Shown: piece by piece, positions 39,245 through 46,893 of the stretch
Position numbering within the stretch: position 1 is the first letter of the stretch
How the letters are laid out: the number at the start of each line of letters is the position of its first letter
Origin: Deltaproteobacteria bacterium
Lineage (GTDB): Bacteria > Desulfobacterota > GWC2-55-46
Direction: 5' to 3'
Length of the DNA stretch: 64,000 nt
Assembly: GCA_016234935.1 (NCBI GenBank)
Contig: JACRNL010000010.1
Coordinates: forward strand, 212,589 to 276,588
Notes under the pieces: generated by a model
The model's database searches: none
Seen by the model: the letters and a program-made list of their open reading frames with translations, nothing else
What the model was told of the DNA's origin: nothing
Translations under genes and position numbers: made by a program

Positions 39245-42200
39245 TTATTCCTTTTTAAGTTTCCTTTCCTTCCACAGGACGTAAATCGCCGGCAAGACCA
39301 GCAGTTCGAGAAGCCCTGACGTGAACATTCCCCCCACCATCGGCGCGGCGATCCTCTTCATCACGTCGGCCCCCGCGCCCGTTGACCACATGATGGGCAG
39401 CAGTCCGGCGATAATCGCGGTGATGGTCATGAGCTTTGGCCTGACCCTCATGACCGTTCCCTCTATGACGGCCTCACGGAGGTCGCCCGCCGTGTTCATC
39501 ATGCCCTTTTCCTGCCTGTCCCTGTACGCATGGTCAAGGTAGATGAGCATCACGATGCCCATCTCCGCGTCGAGCCCGGCAAGGGCGAGAAAGCCGACGG
39601 CAACGCCGATGCTTATATTATATCCCAGAATATAGAGGATCCACGCGGCGCCTATCATGGAAAACGGGATGGCAAGGAGGATTATCAGACATTCGGTTAT
39701 CGCCTTGAAATTGAAATAGAGCAGCAGAAAGATGATGCCGAGCGTAAGCGGGATTATCACCTTGAGCCTTGCGTATGCCCTTTGCATATACTCATATTGC
39801 CCGCTCCACGACACGTAGTACCCGGGCGGGAATTTGACCTTTTCCATCACCGCCTTCTTTGCCGCGCCGACGTAGCCGCCGATGTCCGAACTCCTCACGT
39901 CGACGAATATCCATGTGGTCAGCAGGGCGTTCTCCGTCTTTATTGACGGAGGCCCCATCTTTATCTGAAGATCAGCCACCTGCTTGAGCGGCACATACTG
40001 GCCGCTCATCATGGTCGGCACGAGCACGCGAGAGAGCTTGTCAACGTCGTCACGCAGGCCCCTTTTGTATCTTACGTTCACCGGGTACCGCTCAAGGCCC
40101 TCGACTGTCGTAGTGACGTTCTCTCCGCCGATGGCCGACATGATGACGCCCTGTATGTCTTCCACCCTCAACCCGTAGCGCGCCGCCTCCTGCCGCTTTA
40201 TCTTTATATCAAGGTAATATCCGCCGACTATCCTCTCGGCGTAGACGCTCGACGTGCCGGGCACCTTTTTGACAGCGGCCTCCACCTCGAGGGCGACCCT
40301 TTCAAGCTCATGTAAATCCTTGCCGAATACCTTGATGCCCACGGGCGTCCTTATGCCTGTGGAGAGCATGTCGGTTCTCGCCTTTATGGGCATCGTCCAT
40401 GAGTTCGTAACGCCCGGCATCTCAAGGGCGGAGTTCATCTCGTCAACGAGCTTTTCAACGGTCATGCCCGGCCGCCACTCCCTTTCAGGCTTGAGGTTTA
40501 CGAGCGTTTCAAACATCTCCATCGGAGCCGGGTCCGTGGCCGTGTCAGCCCTTCCGGCCTTGCCAAGGACGCTCTCAACCTCAGGGAAGGTCTTTATTAT
40601 CCTGTCCTCGGTCTGAAGTATCTCAGCGGCCTTTGTCACCGAGACGCCGGGAAGGGTAACCGGCATAAAAAGGAGCGTGCCTTCGTTAAGCGCGGGCATG
40701 AATTCCGTGCCGAGCCTTGACAGAGGAAAGATGGTTGCGACAAGGACGATTACAGCGGCGGCGACAACCGCCTTCTTATGCCTTAAGACAAAGTTTATAG
40801 CGGGCCGGTATATCCAGATGGAAACCCTCGTTATCGGGTTCTTATGCTCAGGCATAATACGCCCGCGAATTAAAAAGCCCATGAGCACGGGAACGAGGGT
40901 AATCGACAAAAAGGCCGCCGCGCCCATTGAAAAGGTCTTGGTGAAGGCAAGGGGCTTGAACATGCGCCCTTCCTGGGCTTCAAGCGTGAAGATAGGCATG
41001 AAGGAAACGGTGATGATAAGGAGCGAGAAAAAGAGCGCGGGCCCGACCTCCTTGGCCGCGTCCGTTATTATCTGCCAGTGGTCTTTCTTCCCTGCGTCCC
41101 TTTCCAGATGCTTATGCGCGTTCTCTATCATGATGATAGCGCCGTCTATCATCGCGCCGATGGCGATGGCTATGCCGCCAAGGCTCATGATGTTTGCGTT
41201 AATGCCGAGGAGCGACATTGTGATAAATGAAACAAGTATGCCCACCGGAAGCATGAGGATGGCCACGAGGGCGCTCCTGAAGTGAAGGAGGAAGACGATG
41301 CAGACGATGGAGACGATTATCGACTCCTCGACGAGCTTTTCCTTCAATGTCACGATTGCCCTGTGTATCAGGCCGCTCCTGTCATAGATAGGTTTTATCG
41401 TAACGCCCGGAGGAAGGCCCGCCTCAAGCTCTTTGAGCTTTGCCTTCACGTTGTGGATGGTGTCAAGGGCGTTCTCGCCGAACCTCATGACGACAATGCC
41501 GCCGACGGCCTCGCCCTCGCCGTCCTTTTCGGCTATCCCCCTTCTTTCATCCGGGCCAAGTTCCACGCGGGCGACGTCTTTTACGCGTATGGGCGTGCCT
41601 GTCCTGTCCGCCTTTATGACCGTGTTCTCGATATCGGGGATGTTCTTGATGTATCCAAGCCCCCTGACCATATACTCCCGCTCCGACATCTCTATGGTCT
41701 TGCCGCCGACGTCGGTGTTGCCCATCTTTACGGCGTCTATCACGTCCTTTATAGACACGCCGTAGTTGATAAGGAGCGACGGGTCTGTGTTCACCTGATA
41801 CTGCTTTACAAAGCCGCCGATGGAAGCGACCTCGGAGACGCCCTGCGCCTTTGTCAGCTGATACCTCACGTACCAGTCCTGTATGGAACGAAGCTCGGCA
41901 AGGCTGTATCCCTTGCCCTCGACCGTATATTCAAAAACCCATCCAACGCCCGTGGCATCCGGCCCAAGCGACGGGGTTACGCCCTTCGGGAGCTTGCCCG
42001 CGGCGAAGTTCAGGTATTCAAGCACCCTGCTCCTTGCCCAATATATATCCGTGCCGTCCTCGAAGATGACGTAGACGAAGGACGACCCGAAAAATGAATA
42101 CCCGCGCACCACCTTTGCCTTTGGCACGGCGAGCATGGCCGTTGTCAGGGGATAGGTTATCTGGTCTTCTATAACCTGCGGCGCCTGCCCCGCGTATTCA

Positions 42201-42355
42201 GTGTAGATGATGACCTGAGCGTCCGAGAGGTCTGGAATGGCGTCTATGGGTGTGCGGTAGAATATAGTCCACACGCCCCACCCGACGGCGAACAGGGTAA
42301 AGAGGATTATGACGAGCCTGTTCCTTATGGATATTTCGATTATCTTTTTAAGCAT
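39245..42355 (-). CDS. cusA: CusA/CzcA-family heavy-metal RND efflux pump
   Basis: A 1036-residue inner-membrane RND transporter. Twelve transmembrane helices are expected. Visible landmarks are the N-terminal NRLVIILFTLFAVGWGVW and periplasmic AVPKAKVVRGYSFFGSSFVYVIFEDGTDIYWARSRVLEYL. The proton-relay helix is GAMIDGAIIMIENAHKHLE (Asp near residue 405). The RTDMLSTGIRTPVGIKVFG segment is shared with E. coli CusA, and RVRPKLMTITAIIAGLLPIMW is TM11. These place it in the HME-RND group, Cu(I)/Ag(I) branch. The start overlaps the end of the upstream membrane gene by eight bases. It pumps metal from periplasm or cytosol out through CusB/CusC. Confidence 0.95.
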   Translation of the reverse strand: MLKKIIEISIRNRLVIILFTLFAVGWGVWTIFYRTPIDAIPDLSDAQVIIYTEYAGQAPQVIEDQITYPLTTAMLAVPKAKVVRGYSFFGSSFVYVIFEDGTDIYWARSRVLEYLNFAAGKLPKGVTPSLGPDATGVGWVFEYTVEGKGYSLAELRSIQDWYVRYQLTKAQGVSEVASIGGFVKQYQVNTDPSLLINYGVSIKDVIDAVKMGNTDVGGKTIEMSEREYMVRGLGYIKNIPDIENTVIKADRTGTPIRVKDVARVELGPDERRGIAEKDGEGEAVGGIVVMRFGENALDTIHNVKAKLKELEAGLPPGVTIKPIYDRSGLIHRAIVTLKEKLVEESIIVSIVCIVFLLHFRSALVAILMLPVGILVSFITMSLLGINANIMSLGGIAIAIGAMIDGAIIMIENAHKHLERDAGKKDHWQIITDAAKEVGPALFFSLLIITVSFMPIFTLEAQEGRMFKPLAFTKTFSMGAAAFLSITLVPVLMGFLIRGRIMPEHKNPITRVSIWIYRPAINFVLRHKKAVVAAAVIVLVATIFPLSRLGTEFMPALNEGTLLFMPVTLPGVSVTKAAEILQTEDRIIKTFPEVESVLGKAGRADTATDPAPMEMFETLVNLKPEREWRPGMTVEKLVDEMNSALEMPGVTNSWTMPIKARTDMLSTGIRTPVGIKVFGKDLHELERVALEVEAAVKKVPGTSSVYAERIVGGYYLDIKIKRQEAARYGLRVEDIQGVIMSAIGGENVTTTVEGLERYPVNVRYKRGLRDDVDKLSRVLVPTMMSGQYVPLKQVADLQIKMGPPSIKTENALLTTWIFVDVRSSDIGGYVGAAKKAVMEKVKFPPGYYVSWSGQYEYMQRAYARLKVIIPLTLGIIFLLLYFNFKAITECLIILLAIPFSMIGAAWILYILGYNISIGVAVGFLALAGLDAEMGIVMLIYLDHAYRDRQEKGMMNTAGDLREAVIEGTVMRVRPKLMTITAIIAGLLPIMWSTGAGADVMKRIAAPMVGGMFTSGLLELLVLPAIYVLWKERKLKKE

Positions 42356-43010
42356 GGCTGGTCATGAGGCCTTTTATCAGATAAAACATGGTTATGAAAA
42401 GGCCGAGCAGCACCAGCGGCACGCTTAAGGCCGCTATCGGAAGGACGGACGCGGCCGATGCGTCAAGGCCCATCGCCGTTGTCCGGTAGCCCATGACTAT
42501 CCACGCAAACGGGTAGACAAAACTGCCAAACCCTATACACACGGATGCAAATGTCTTCACCCTGTCAGGGGCCGTCAAAAAGGCAAGGACAAACGAAACC
42601 GCTATGGTCAGAATGCCAAGTCCCATTTCATGGATATGCCCGCGCCTCAGCCTCTCATGCGCCACATTCTCAAGCGGGTCTTCATGCTCGCCCATGCCGT
42701 GCACGTGTCCGGCCTTGACCTCTTGAAGGGGCTCAGCCCCTTTTTTTACGATAACCTTCTTGCCGGTTTGTATTTCCGGCGGCATGTCATGGTCAGAGTG
42801 TCCGTGCTCCGCCTTGCCGGTTTGTTTTTCCGGTGAAGCCGACGGGCTGACGACGAACTTGGACTCCATGGCGGCCTTTGCGCTTTCACTAAGGCTCTTA
42901 TGTATACTCTCGTGTCCTGCGATGAGGTATATGGCCCAGAAGATGCCGAATATAAGGCATAAAACGCCTAATATGAAACCTGCAGCAACCGGCCTGACGC
43001 TATCTTGCAT
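42348..43010 (-). CDS. Membrane protein with His-rich periplasmic loop, unknown
   Basis: A 220-residue protein. One N-terminal helix (VAAGFILGVLCLIFGIFWAIYLIAG) precedes a hydrophilic segment of about 85 residues rich in His (KAEHGHSDHDMPPE, VKAGHVHGMGEHED). Three to four C-terminal helices follow (LGILTIAVSFVLAFL, SVCIGFGSFVYPFAWIVMG, VLPIAALSVPLVLLGLFITMFYLI). ATG 43010 has AAGGAG ten bases upstream. Part of the loop (KKGAEPLQEV) is encoded by a family C palindrome at 42719-42745, so the repeat landed in a tolerant region. It is placed between cusB and cusA and may feed copper to the pump. No family name is known to me. Confidence 0.75.
   Translation of the reverse strand: MQDSVRPVAAGFILGVLCLIFGIFWAIYLIAGHESIHKSLSESAKAAMESKFVVSPSASPEKQTGKAEHGHSDHDMPPEIQTGKKVIVKKGAEPLQEVKAGHVHGMGEHEDPLENVAHERLRRGHIHEMGLGILTIAVSFVLAFLTAPDRVKTFASVCIGFGSFVYPFAWIVMGYRTTAMGLDASAASVLPIAALSVPLVLLGLFITMFYLIKGLMTSHA
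42719..42745. repeat. Family C palindrome translated within a membrane-protein loop
   Basis: CCTCTTGAAGGGGCTCAGCCCC followed by a T-run. It is in frame with the 220-residue membrane protein, encoding K-K-G-A-E-P-L-Q-E-V. The same palindrome is intergenic elsewhere in the window (27307-27330). Confidence 0.7.
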
Positions 43011-43029
43011 TTCAACATTCTCCTTTAGC

Positions 43030-44406
43030 TCAATGCATGTGCCCTTGCATCTTCGCGGGCTTAACCGGCGTCTCGTCCACACGAGGCTCTACCTTTCGCT
43101 CTCCGTCGCCTTGCTTTGACATAGCGCCGAGGGCGGCGCTTAAGTTGCTTTCCGAGTCAATCAGGAAGTTCGCGGATGTAACGACCCATTCACCCGCGCT
43201 GATTCCGCTTCGTATCTCATAGTATCCGTTACCCTTTGCGCCGACTGTGACCTTCCTCGGCTCAAAGGCGCCGTCCTTTCTGTCAATTATGACTATCTGC
43301 GTCCGGCCCGAATCAATAACGGCTGAATCCGGCACGCTGAGGGCGCTAACGGCGGCGGTGACGGCTATCTCGACGTTCAGATACATGCCGAGCTTTAATT
43401 TGCCGCCTGAGTTTGCCAGCTCGAACCTGACCTTAACCGTCCTGACTTCCGTCTCCTTGCCCTGCTCGTAGCGGATGGAACCGAGATGGCTGTAAATGTG
43501 GTCAATCTTCCCTTTGTAGACCTCGCCCGGCGCGTATGAAGTCGTTAGGTCGGCCTTCTCGCCGAGCTTTATGTATGGTATCTCGTATTCGTATATCTCG
43601 CCGTAGACCCAGACGCTGGAGTGGTCTATTATCCTGAAAAGCGGCTCGCCCGTCTCTATCTTCTGCCCCTCGACGACCATCTTTTCGGTGACGCTCCCGT
43701 GGGCCGGAGCCCTGATTATCATAGTCCTCGTGGTCTTGCCCGTATCTTCGAGCGTTTTTATCTGGTCATCGGATATATCCCAGTATTTCAGCCTTTTTTT
43801 AGCGGCCTCTAAAAGCGCATCGGAACCTCTCTTTACTTCAGCGGACGGACTGTCCTTGACCTTTGCGCGCGATTTATACGCAAGGAGGTATTCCTCCTGC
43901 GCGGTGACAAGGTCGGGGCTGTAAAGTTCGAGCAGGGGATCCCCTTGGTGGACCATCTGATCGGTTCTGCTCACATAGAGCTTTTCAACCCAGCCGGGTA
44001 TCTTCGTGGTGATGTTATAGACGAAGTTTTCCACCGGCTCCACGCGCCCGACCGTGCGTATCACTCTCGTTATTTGCCTGCGTTTCACTATCTCGGACTT
44101 AACGCCGGCCTTTTGTATCTTCTCCGGGCTTATGCGGACAACGCCCGCCTCAGGCTCCGCGCCGATTGCCTCTTCTTCGTAGACGGGTAGATAATCCATG
44201 CCCATCTCGTCCTTTCTCGGAGAGGGCGAGGTAGCTTTCGGGTTCATGGGACTGCGGTAAAAAACGATCCTGCGCCCCTGCTTTTTTACAACGGCCTTCA
44301 CCTGCGGGGGAAGAGGCTCGTATGCCCGCAGATACCAGAATACCGCCGCCCCGCCAAATGCAAAGCCGACCGCTAAAAATATTAAAGTCAGGAATAGACG
44401 CTTCAT
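43030..44406 (-). CDS. cusB: CusB-family periplasmic adaptor
   Basis: A 458-residue RND adaptor. The N-terminal helix (LFLTLIFLAVGFAFGGAAVFWYL) is a signal anchor. A copper-binding segment RIVFYRSPMNPKATSPSPRKDEMGMDYLPVY (about residues 47-76) matches CusB's methionine-containing N-terminal metal site. Lipoyl/barrel-sandwich and helical hairpin regions come next (IPGWVEKLYVSRTDQMVHQGDPLLELYSPDLVTAQEEYL). The C-terminus has the membrane-proximal domain and a Met/His tail (MQGHMH). It starts with four-base overlap after cusC. It links CusA to CusC and may hand over Cu(I)/Ag(I). Confidence 0.94.
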   Translation of the reverse strand: MKRLFLTLIFLAVGFAFGGAAVFWYLRAYEPLPPQVKAVVKKQGRRIVFYRSPMNPKATSPSPRKDEMGMDYLPVYEEEAIGAEPEAGVVRISPEKIQKAGVKSEIVKRRQITRVIRTVGRVEPVENFVYNITTKIPGWVEKLYVSRTDQMVHQGDPLLELYSPDLVTAQEEYLLAYKSRAKVKDSPSAEVKRGSDALLEAAKKRLKYWDISDDQIKTLEDTGKTTRTMIIRAPAHGSVTEKMVVEGQKIETGEPLFRIIDHSSVWVYGEIYEYEIPYIKLGEKADLTTSYAPGEVYKGKIDHIYSHLGSIRYEQGKETEVRTVKVRFELANSGGKLKLGMYLNVEIAVTAAVSALSVPDSAVIDSGRTQIVIIDRKDGAFEPRKVTVGAKGNGYYEIRSGISAGEWVVTSANFLIDSESNLSAALGAMSKQGDGERKVEPRVDETPVKPAKMQGHMH

Positions 44407-45719
44407 TTTTTCGACTCCTTGAAGCCGTTTTTAACGGTAAAGATATCTTCGCCGACCGCCCTTTCAAGCTGGGCGATCTTCTTTTTATAGTCTATCAGGG
44501 AATTCAGTCTTCCTATCCTGGTCCTTTTCAAATCCCGCTCGGTTTCAAGGAGCGTCAGGAGGCCGGCCTTGCCTGATTGATAGCTCTTCAGCGCGGACTC
44601 AAAGGACAGCTCCGTTTGCGGCAAAAGGCCCGTCTCATACAGCGTATTTATGCGCCCGGCGGCCTCGACCTTCAATACGGCCTCTTTAATCTCGAAACTC
44701 TTGCCGTTTCTTTCGGCGAGGAGCCTGAACCTCGCGCCGCCTGCGCTGGCAACGGCCTCCCTGGCCTGGCTGTCGTATTTTCCCCTCCAGAGGGGGATGT
44801 TTATCTGGAACATCAGGTCATAGGCGTCAAAGCGGCCGTCCCTCTGCACGGGCGCCACGCCGACCATTACATCAGGGTAATAATTTTTTTTGGCAAGCTC
44901 CGCGGACAGTTCGGTTGCCTCAAGCTCATACTTCATGGCCTTTATCGAAGGGCTTATCTCCTCAGCCCTTTTTATAAGCTCATCCGTGTCAATCTCAGCC
45001 CTGCTGTCCACGACAGGCTCCGGAGGACCGAGGACAGACCCCTGCGGCCTGCTCAGAATGGAATTAAGCCGCGCCCGGGCCACATCTTTTTCAGCCTCGA
45101 GCATGATAAGCTCGTTTTCAAGCATCGTCTCCTCAACCTGCACCTTCACAAAGTCCTGCTGGGTAGCCTGCCCGGTGGAATACATGACCCCGGTAACGGA
45201 CGACATGTAGGAAAGGATATCCTTAAGCTCGCCGGTTATCCCCATGGCGCCGATGAGCCTTGCGTATTCGTAAAACGCCTCCTTGACTGATGCCGCAACG
45301 TCAAGCTCCTTTTTCCTTAATTCAGCCTCTGCCGCAAGGGCCTCCTTCAGGGCGATCTTTTCCTTGAGCGACCGCTTGCCGTAAAAAGGGAACATCTGGC
45401 TTACGGTGTACCTCGTGAGCATCGAGTTGCCCGGGCCGTTATTCTGCGGCTTGTCTTTTGACAGGTCTTCCATTTCTATCTTCAGCGTAGGATCATCAAG
45501 CACGCCTTCGGCCCTTGCGCGCGAACTCCTTGCCTTTGCCGTCTCCCTTGCCCCTAAAAGCTCCGGATTATTGGCCCTGGCCTCGGCAAGAAGCTCTTCG
45601 AGCGTTACATTCGCCTGCCCTCGCATGGTTAAAGCGGGGGCAGGCGGCTCCGCGGCAAAGGCCCGCCCTGCGAAAAACGTAAAGAACAGCGACGCAAGGA
45701 AAAAGAGTTTTAGAGTCAT
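44403..45719 (-). CDS. cusC: TolC-family outer-membrane efflux protein (CusC-like)
   Basis: A 438-residue outer-membrane channel subunit. A signal peptide (MTLKLFFLASLFFTFFAGRAFA) precedes the long alpha-helical repeats of OEP/TolC proteins: LEELLAEARANNPELLGARETAKARSS, DPTLKIEMEDLS and VAPVQRDGRFDAYDLMFQINIPLW, with FESALKSYQSGKAGLLTLLETERDL near the end. Residues just after the signal peptide (PAPALTMRGQANV) are encoded by a hairpin repeat at 45613-45645. ATG 45719 is preferred over an upstream frame. Overlap with cusB (ATGA type) shows tight co-expression. Confidence 0.92.
   Translation of the reverse strand: MTLKLFFLASLFFTFFAGRAFAAEPPAPALTMRGQANVTLEELLAEARANNPELLGARETAKARSSRARAEGVLDDPTLKIEMEDLSKDKPQNNGPGNSMLTRYTVSQMFPFYGKRSLKEKIALKEALAAEAELRKKELDVAASVKEAFYEYARLIGAMGITGELKDILSYMSSVTGVMYSTGQATQQDFVKVQVEETMLENELIMLEAEKDVARARLNSILSRPQGSVLGPPEPVVDSRAEIDTDELIKRAEEISPSIKAMKYELEATELSAELAKKNYYPDVMVGVAPVQRDGRFDAYDLMFQINIPLWRGKYDSQAREAVASAGGARFRLLAERNGKSFEIKEAVLKVEAAGRINTLYETGLLPQTELSFESALKSYQSGKAGLLTLLETERDLKRTRIGRLNSLIDYKKKIAQLERAVGEDIFTVKNGFKESKK
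45613..45645 (-). repeat. Hairpin repeat (family A) translated near the CusC N-terminus
   Basis: GCCTGCCCTCGC (45613-45624), loop ATGGTTAAA, GCGGGGGCAGGC (45634-45645): a 12-bp stem with one G-T pair and the standard 9-nt loop. It encodes PAPALTMRGQA directly after the predicted signal-peptide cleavage region. Confidence 0.85.
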
Positions 45720-45779
45720 ATAAAACCTAACATGAGTTATTTGCGAATCAAATAAAAAGGTTCTCGGCATTGACATTTT

Positions 45780-45803
45780 CCCCCTGAGGGGGCTCAGCCC
45801 CTG
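45780..45803. repeat. Family C palindrome between cusC and the upstream gene
   Basis: CCCCCTGAGGGGG then CTCAGCCCCTG, within the 87-bp gap between the secreted 138-residue protein and cusC. Nearly identical to the copy translated in fixX. Confidence 0.65.
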
Positions 45804-45806
45804 ACG

Positions 45807-46223
45807 CTATTTGACCTCGTACCTGGCATTAATCTGAATGTCCCTCTTGCCGGCCTTGACCGTTATGTCGAAGATATATGCGCCCTTCGCGGACATATCG
45901 AGAGAGAACATGTAATAAATGCCTTTTCTTATTACCTTGCCTTTTATCTTTTGCCTCATGGTCATCTTCATCATTTCTTTTTCCACCTTCTCGCCGCCGG
46001 GCAGGGTGATGACGGCCATGACCTTTGCGTTTCTCACGTCCTTGCCGCTCCCGGATTCCTTAAGATACAGATTAACCATGCCGGTAAGCGGTTTGACGCT
46101 GATAGTCCATTTGACGTCGCCGGTTTTTAAAGCCGCTTTTGAGGCCTGAGCCGCAAAGGATTTACCCGGCGCAAGGAAACCGAGGCACACTGCAAAGGCC
46201 AGCAGAAATTTTATTGCCCGCAT
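45807..46223 (-). CDS. Small exported beta-rich protein (FixH/YtkA-like), unknown
   Basis: A 138-residue secreted protein. A signal peptide (IKFLLAFAVCLGFLAPGKSFAA) precedes a beta-sandwich-like domain with VKWTISVKPLTGMVNLYL, AKVMAVITLPGG, a Met/Lys-rich strand (EKEMMKMTMRQKIKGKV), then YYMFSLDMSAKGAYIFDITVKA. The pattern resembles YtkA/FixH-like domains, but the match is loose. The Met cluster could bind Cu(I). It is the second gene of the metal operon, 40 bp after the repressor, so it is among the first proteins induced. Periplasmic copper handling is a reasonable guess, not proven. Confidence 0.75.
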   Translation of the reverse strand: MRAIKFLLAFAVCLGFLAPGKSFAAQASKAALKTGDVKWTISVKPLTGMVNLYLKESGSGKDVRNAKVMAVITLPGGEKVEKEMMKMTMRQKIKGKVIRKGIYYMFSLDMSAKGAYIFDITVKAGKRDIQINARYEVK

Positions 46224-46263
46224 GATATCCTCCTCTTTTGTTTTTGGTTTAAAAGGCCTTCCG

Positions 46264-46731
46264 CTACCGCGCCTTTCTTCCCTTCATTTCCTTTTTCTTT
46301 TTTTCGATGAGCTTTGCAAGCCTGTCAAGCTCCACAGGGTCCCGCTCGGCGACGGCGTCGACAAATGACGCAAATGCCCCGCTTGCCGAAAGCTCGAATA
46401 TCTCGCGCAATACTTCGGAGGAGACCTTGCGCGCGAACTCTTCCCTTGAGTAAGCGGGCGCGAACAGGTAAACGGTCGCGCTCCGCGACTTCGTGACAAA
46501 CCCCTTCTTATGGAGTCTTTCAACCACCGTAAGCACTGTCGTGAGCGCGATGTTCCTTACGCGCCTGACGCCTTCGAAGATTTCCTTGCCGCTCAGCGCG
46601 CCCCCCTTCCAGAGTTCGTTCATTATCTCCTGCTCAAGGGGGCCGAGGGACTTATGCGCCCTGCCGTCATCTTTCCCCCGCTTCAGACGCGCGAGGGCAG
46701 GCGCGATATTTTTTCCCATGACTTCAACCAT
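46264..46731 (-). CDS. BlaI/MecI/CopY-family repressor of the metal operon
   Basis: A 155-residue penicillinase-repressor-type winged-helix protein: SLGPLEQEIMNELWKGGALSGKEIFEGVRRVRNIALTTVLTVVERLHKKGFVTKSRSATVYLFAP spans the DNA-binding domain, with a helical dimerisation tail. There is no cysteine, so it lacks the CopY CxCx4CxC metal site, and no blaR1-like sensor protease is in the window. ATG 46731 is chosen because the predicted transcript begins exactly there (leaderless), with promoter and two operators just upstream; a longer frame to 46770 would cross the promoter. It probably represses its own operon of about 18 metal-resistance genes. The inducing signal is unknown. Confidence 0.88.
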   Translation of the reverse strand: MVEVMGKNIAPALARLKRGKDDGRAHKSLGPLEQEIMNELWKGGALSGKEIFEGVRRVRNIALTTVLTVVERLHKKGFVTKSRSATVYLFAPAYSREEFARKVSSEVLREIFELSASGAFASFVDAVAERDPVELDRLAKLIEKKKKEMKGRKAR

Positions 46732-46737
46732 TTTTAA

Positions 46738-46791
46738 AGCATATTCTACAAGACGTAGAATGTCAAGCATATTCTACAAGACGTAGAATAT
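46738..46791 (-). promoter_or_regulatory. Operon promoter with two identical repressor operators
   Basis: On the minus strand TTGACA (46761-46766) and TATGCT (46738-46743) are exactly 17 bp apart. The spacer is itself an operator: ATTCTAC and GTAGAAT arms around AAGAC (plus strand, 46743-46761). A second copy with 9-bp arms (46769-46791) lies 28 bp upstream, over the -35 upstream region. Repressor on either copy would block polymerase. No other copy is visible in the window. Confidence 0.85.
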
Positions 46792-46893
46792 TAGAGCCAA
46801 AAAAAACCGCTTAATGCGGGGGGATAGACTCCTCGATATCTTACCTTACATAATCACGCGTCTGGATGCGTCTTTGCCGGGGGTGCAACCCCT

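Noticed and set aside
41282..42097. A 271-codon plus-strand frame opposite cusA
   Set aside because: It shadows the cusA codon pattern and shows no family features.
46732..46770. A longer start for the BlaI-type repressor at 46770
   Set aside because: The extra codons would cross the operator and -35/-10 elements; ATG 46731 matches the predicted +1 exactly.
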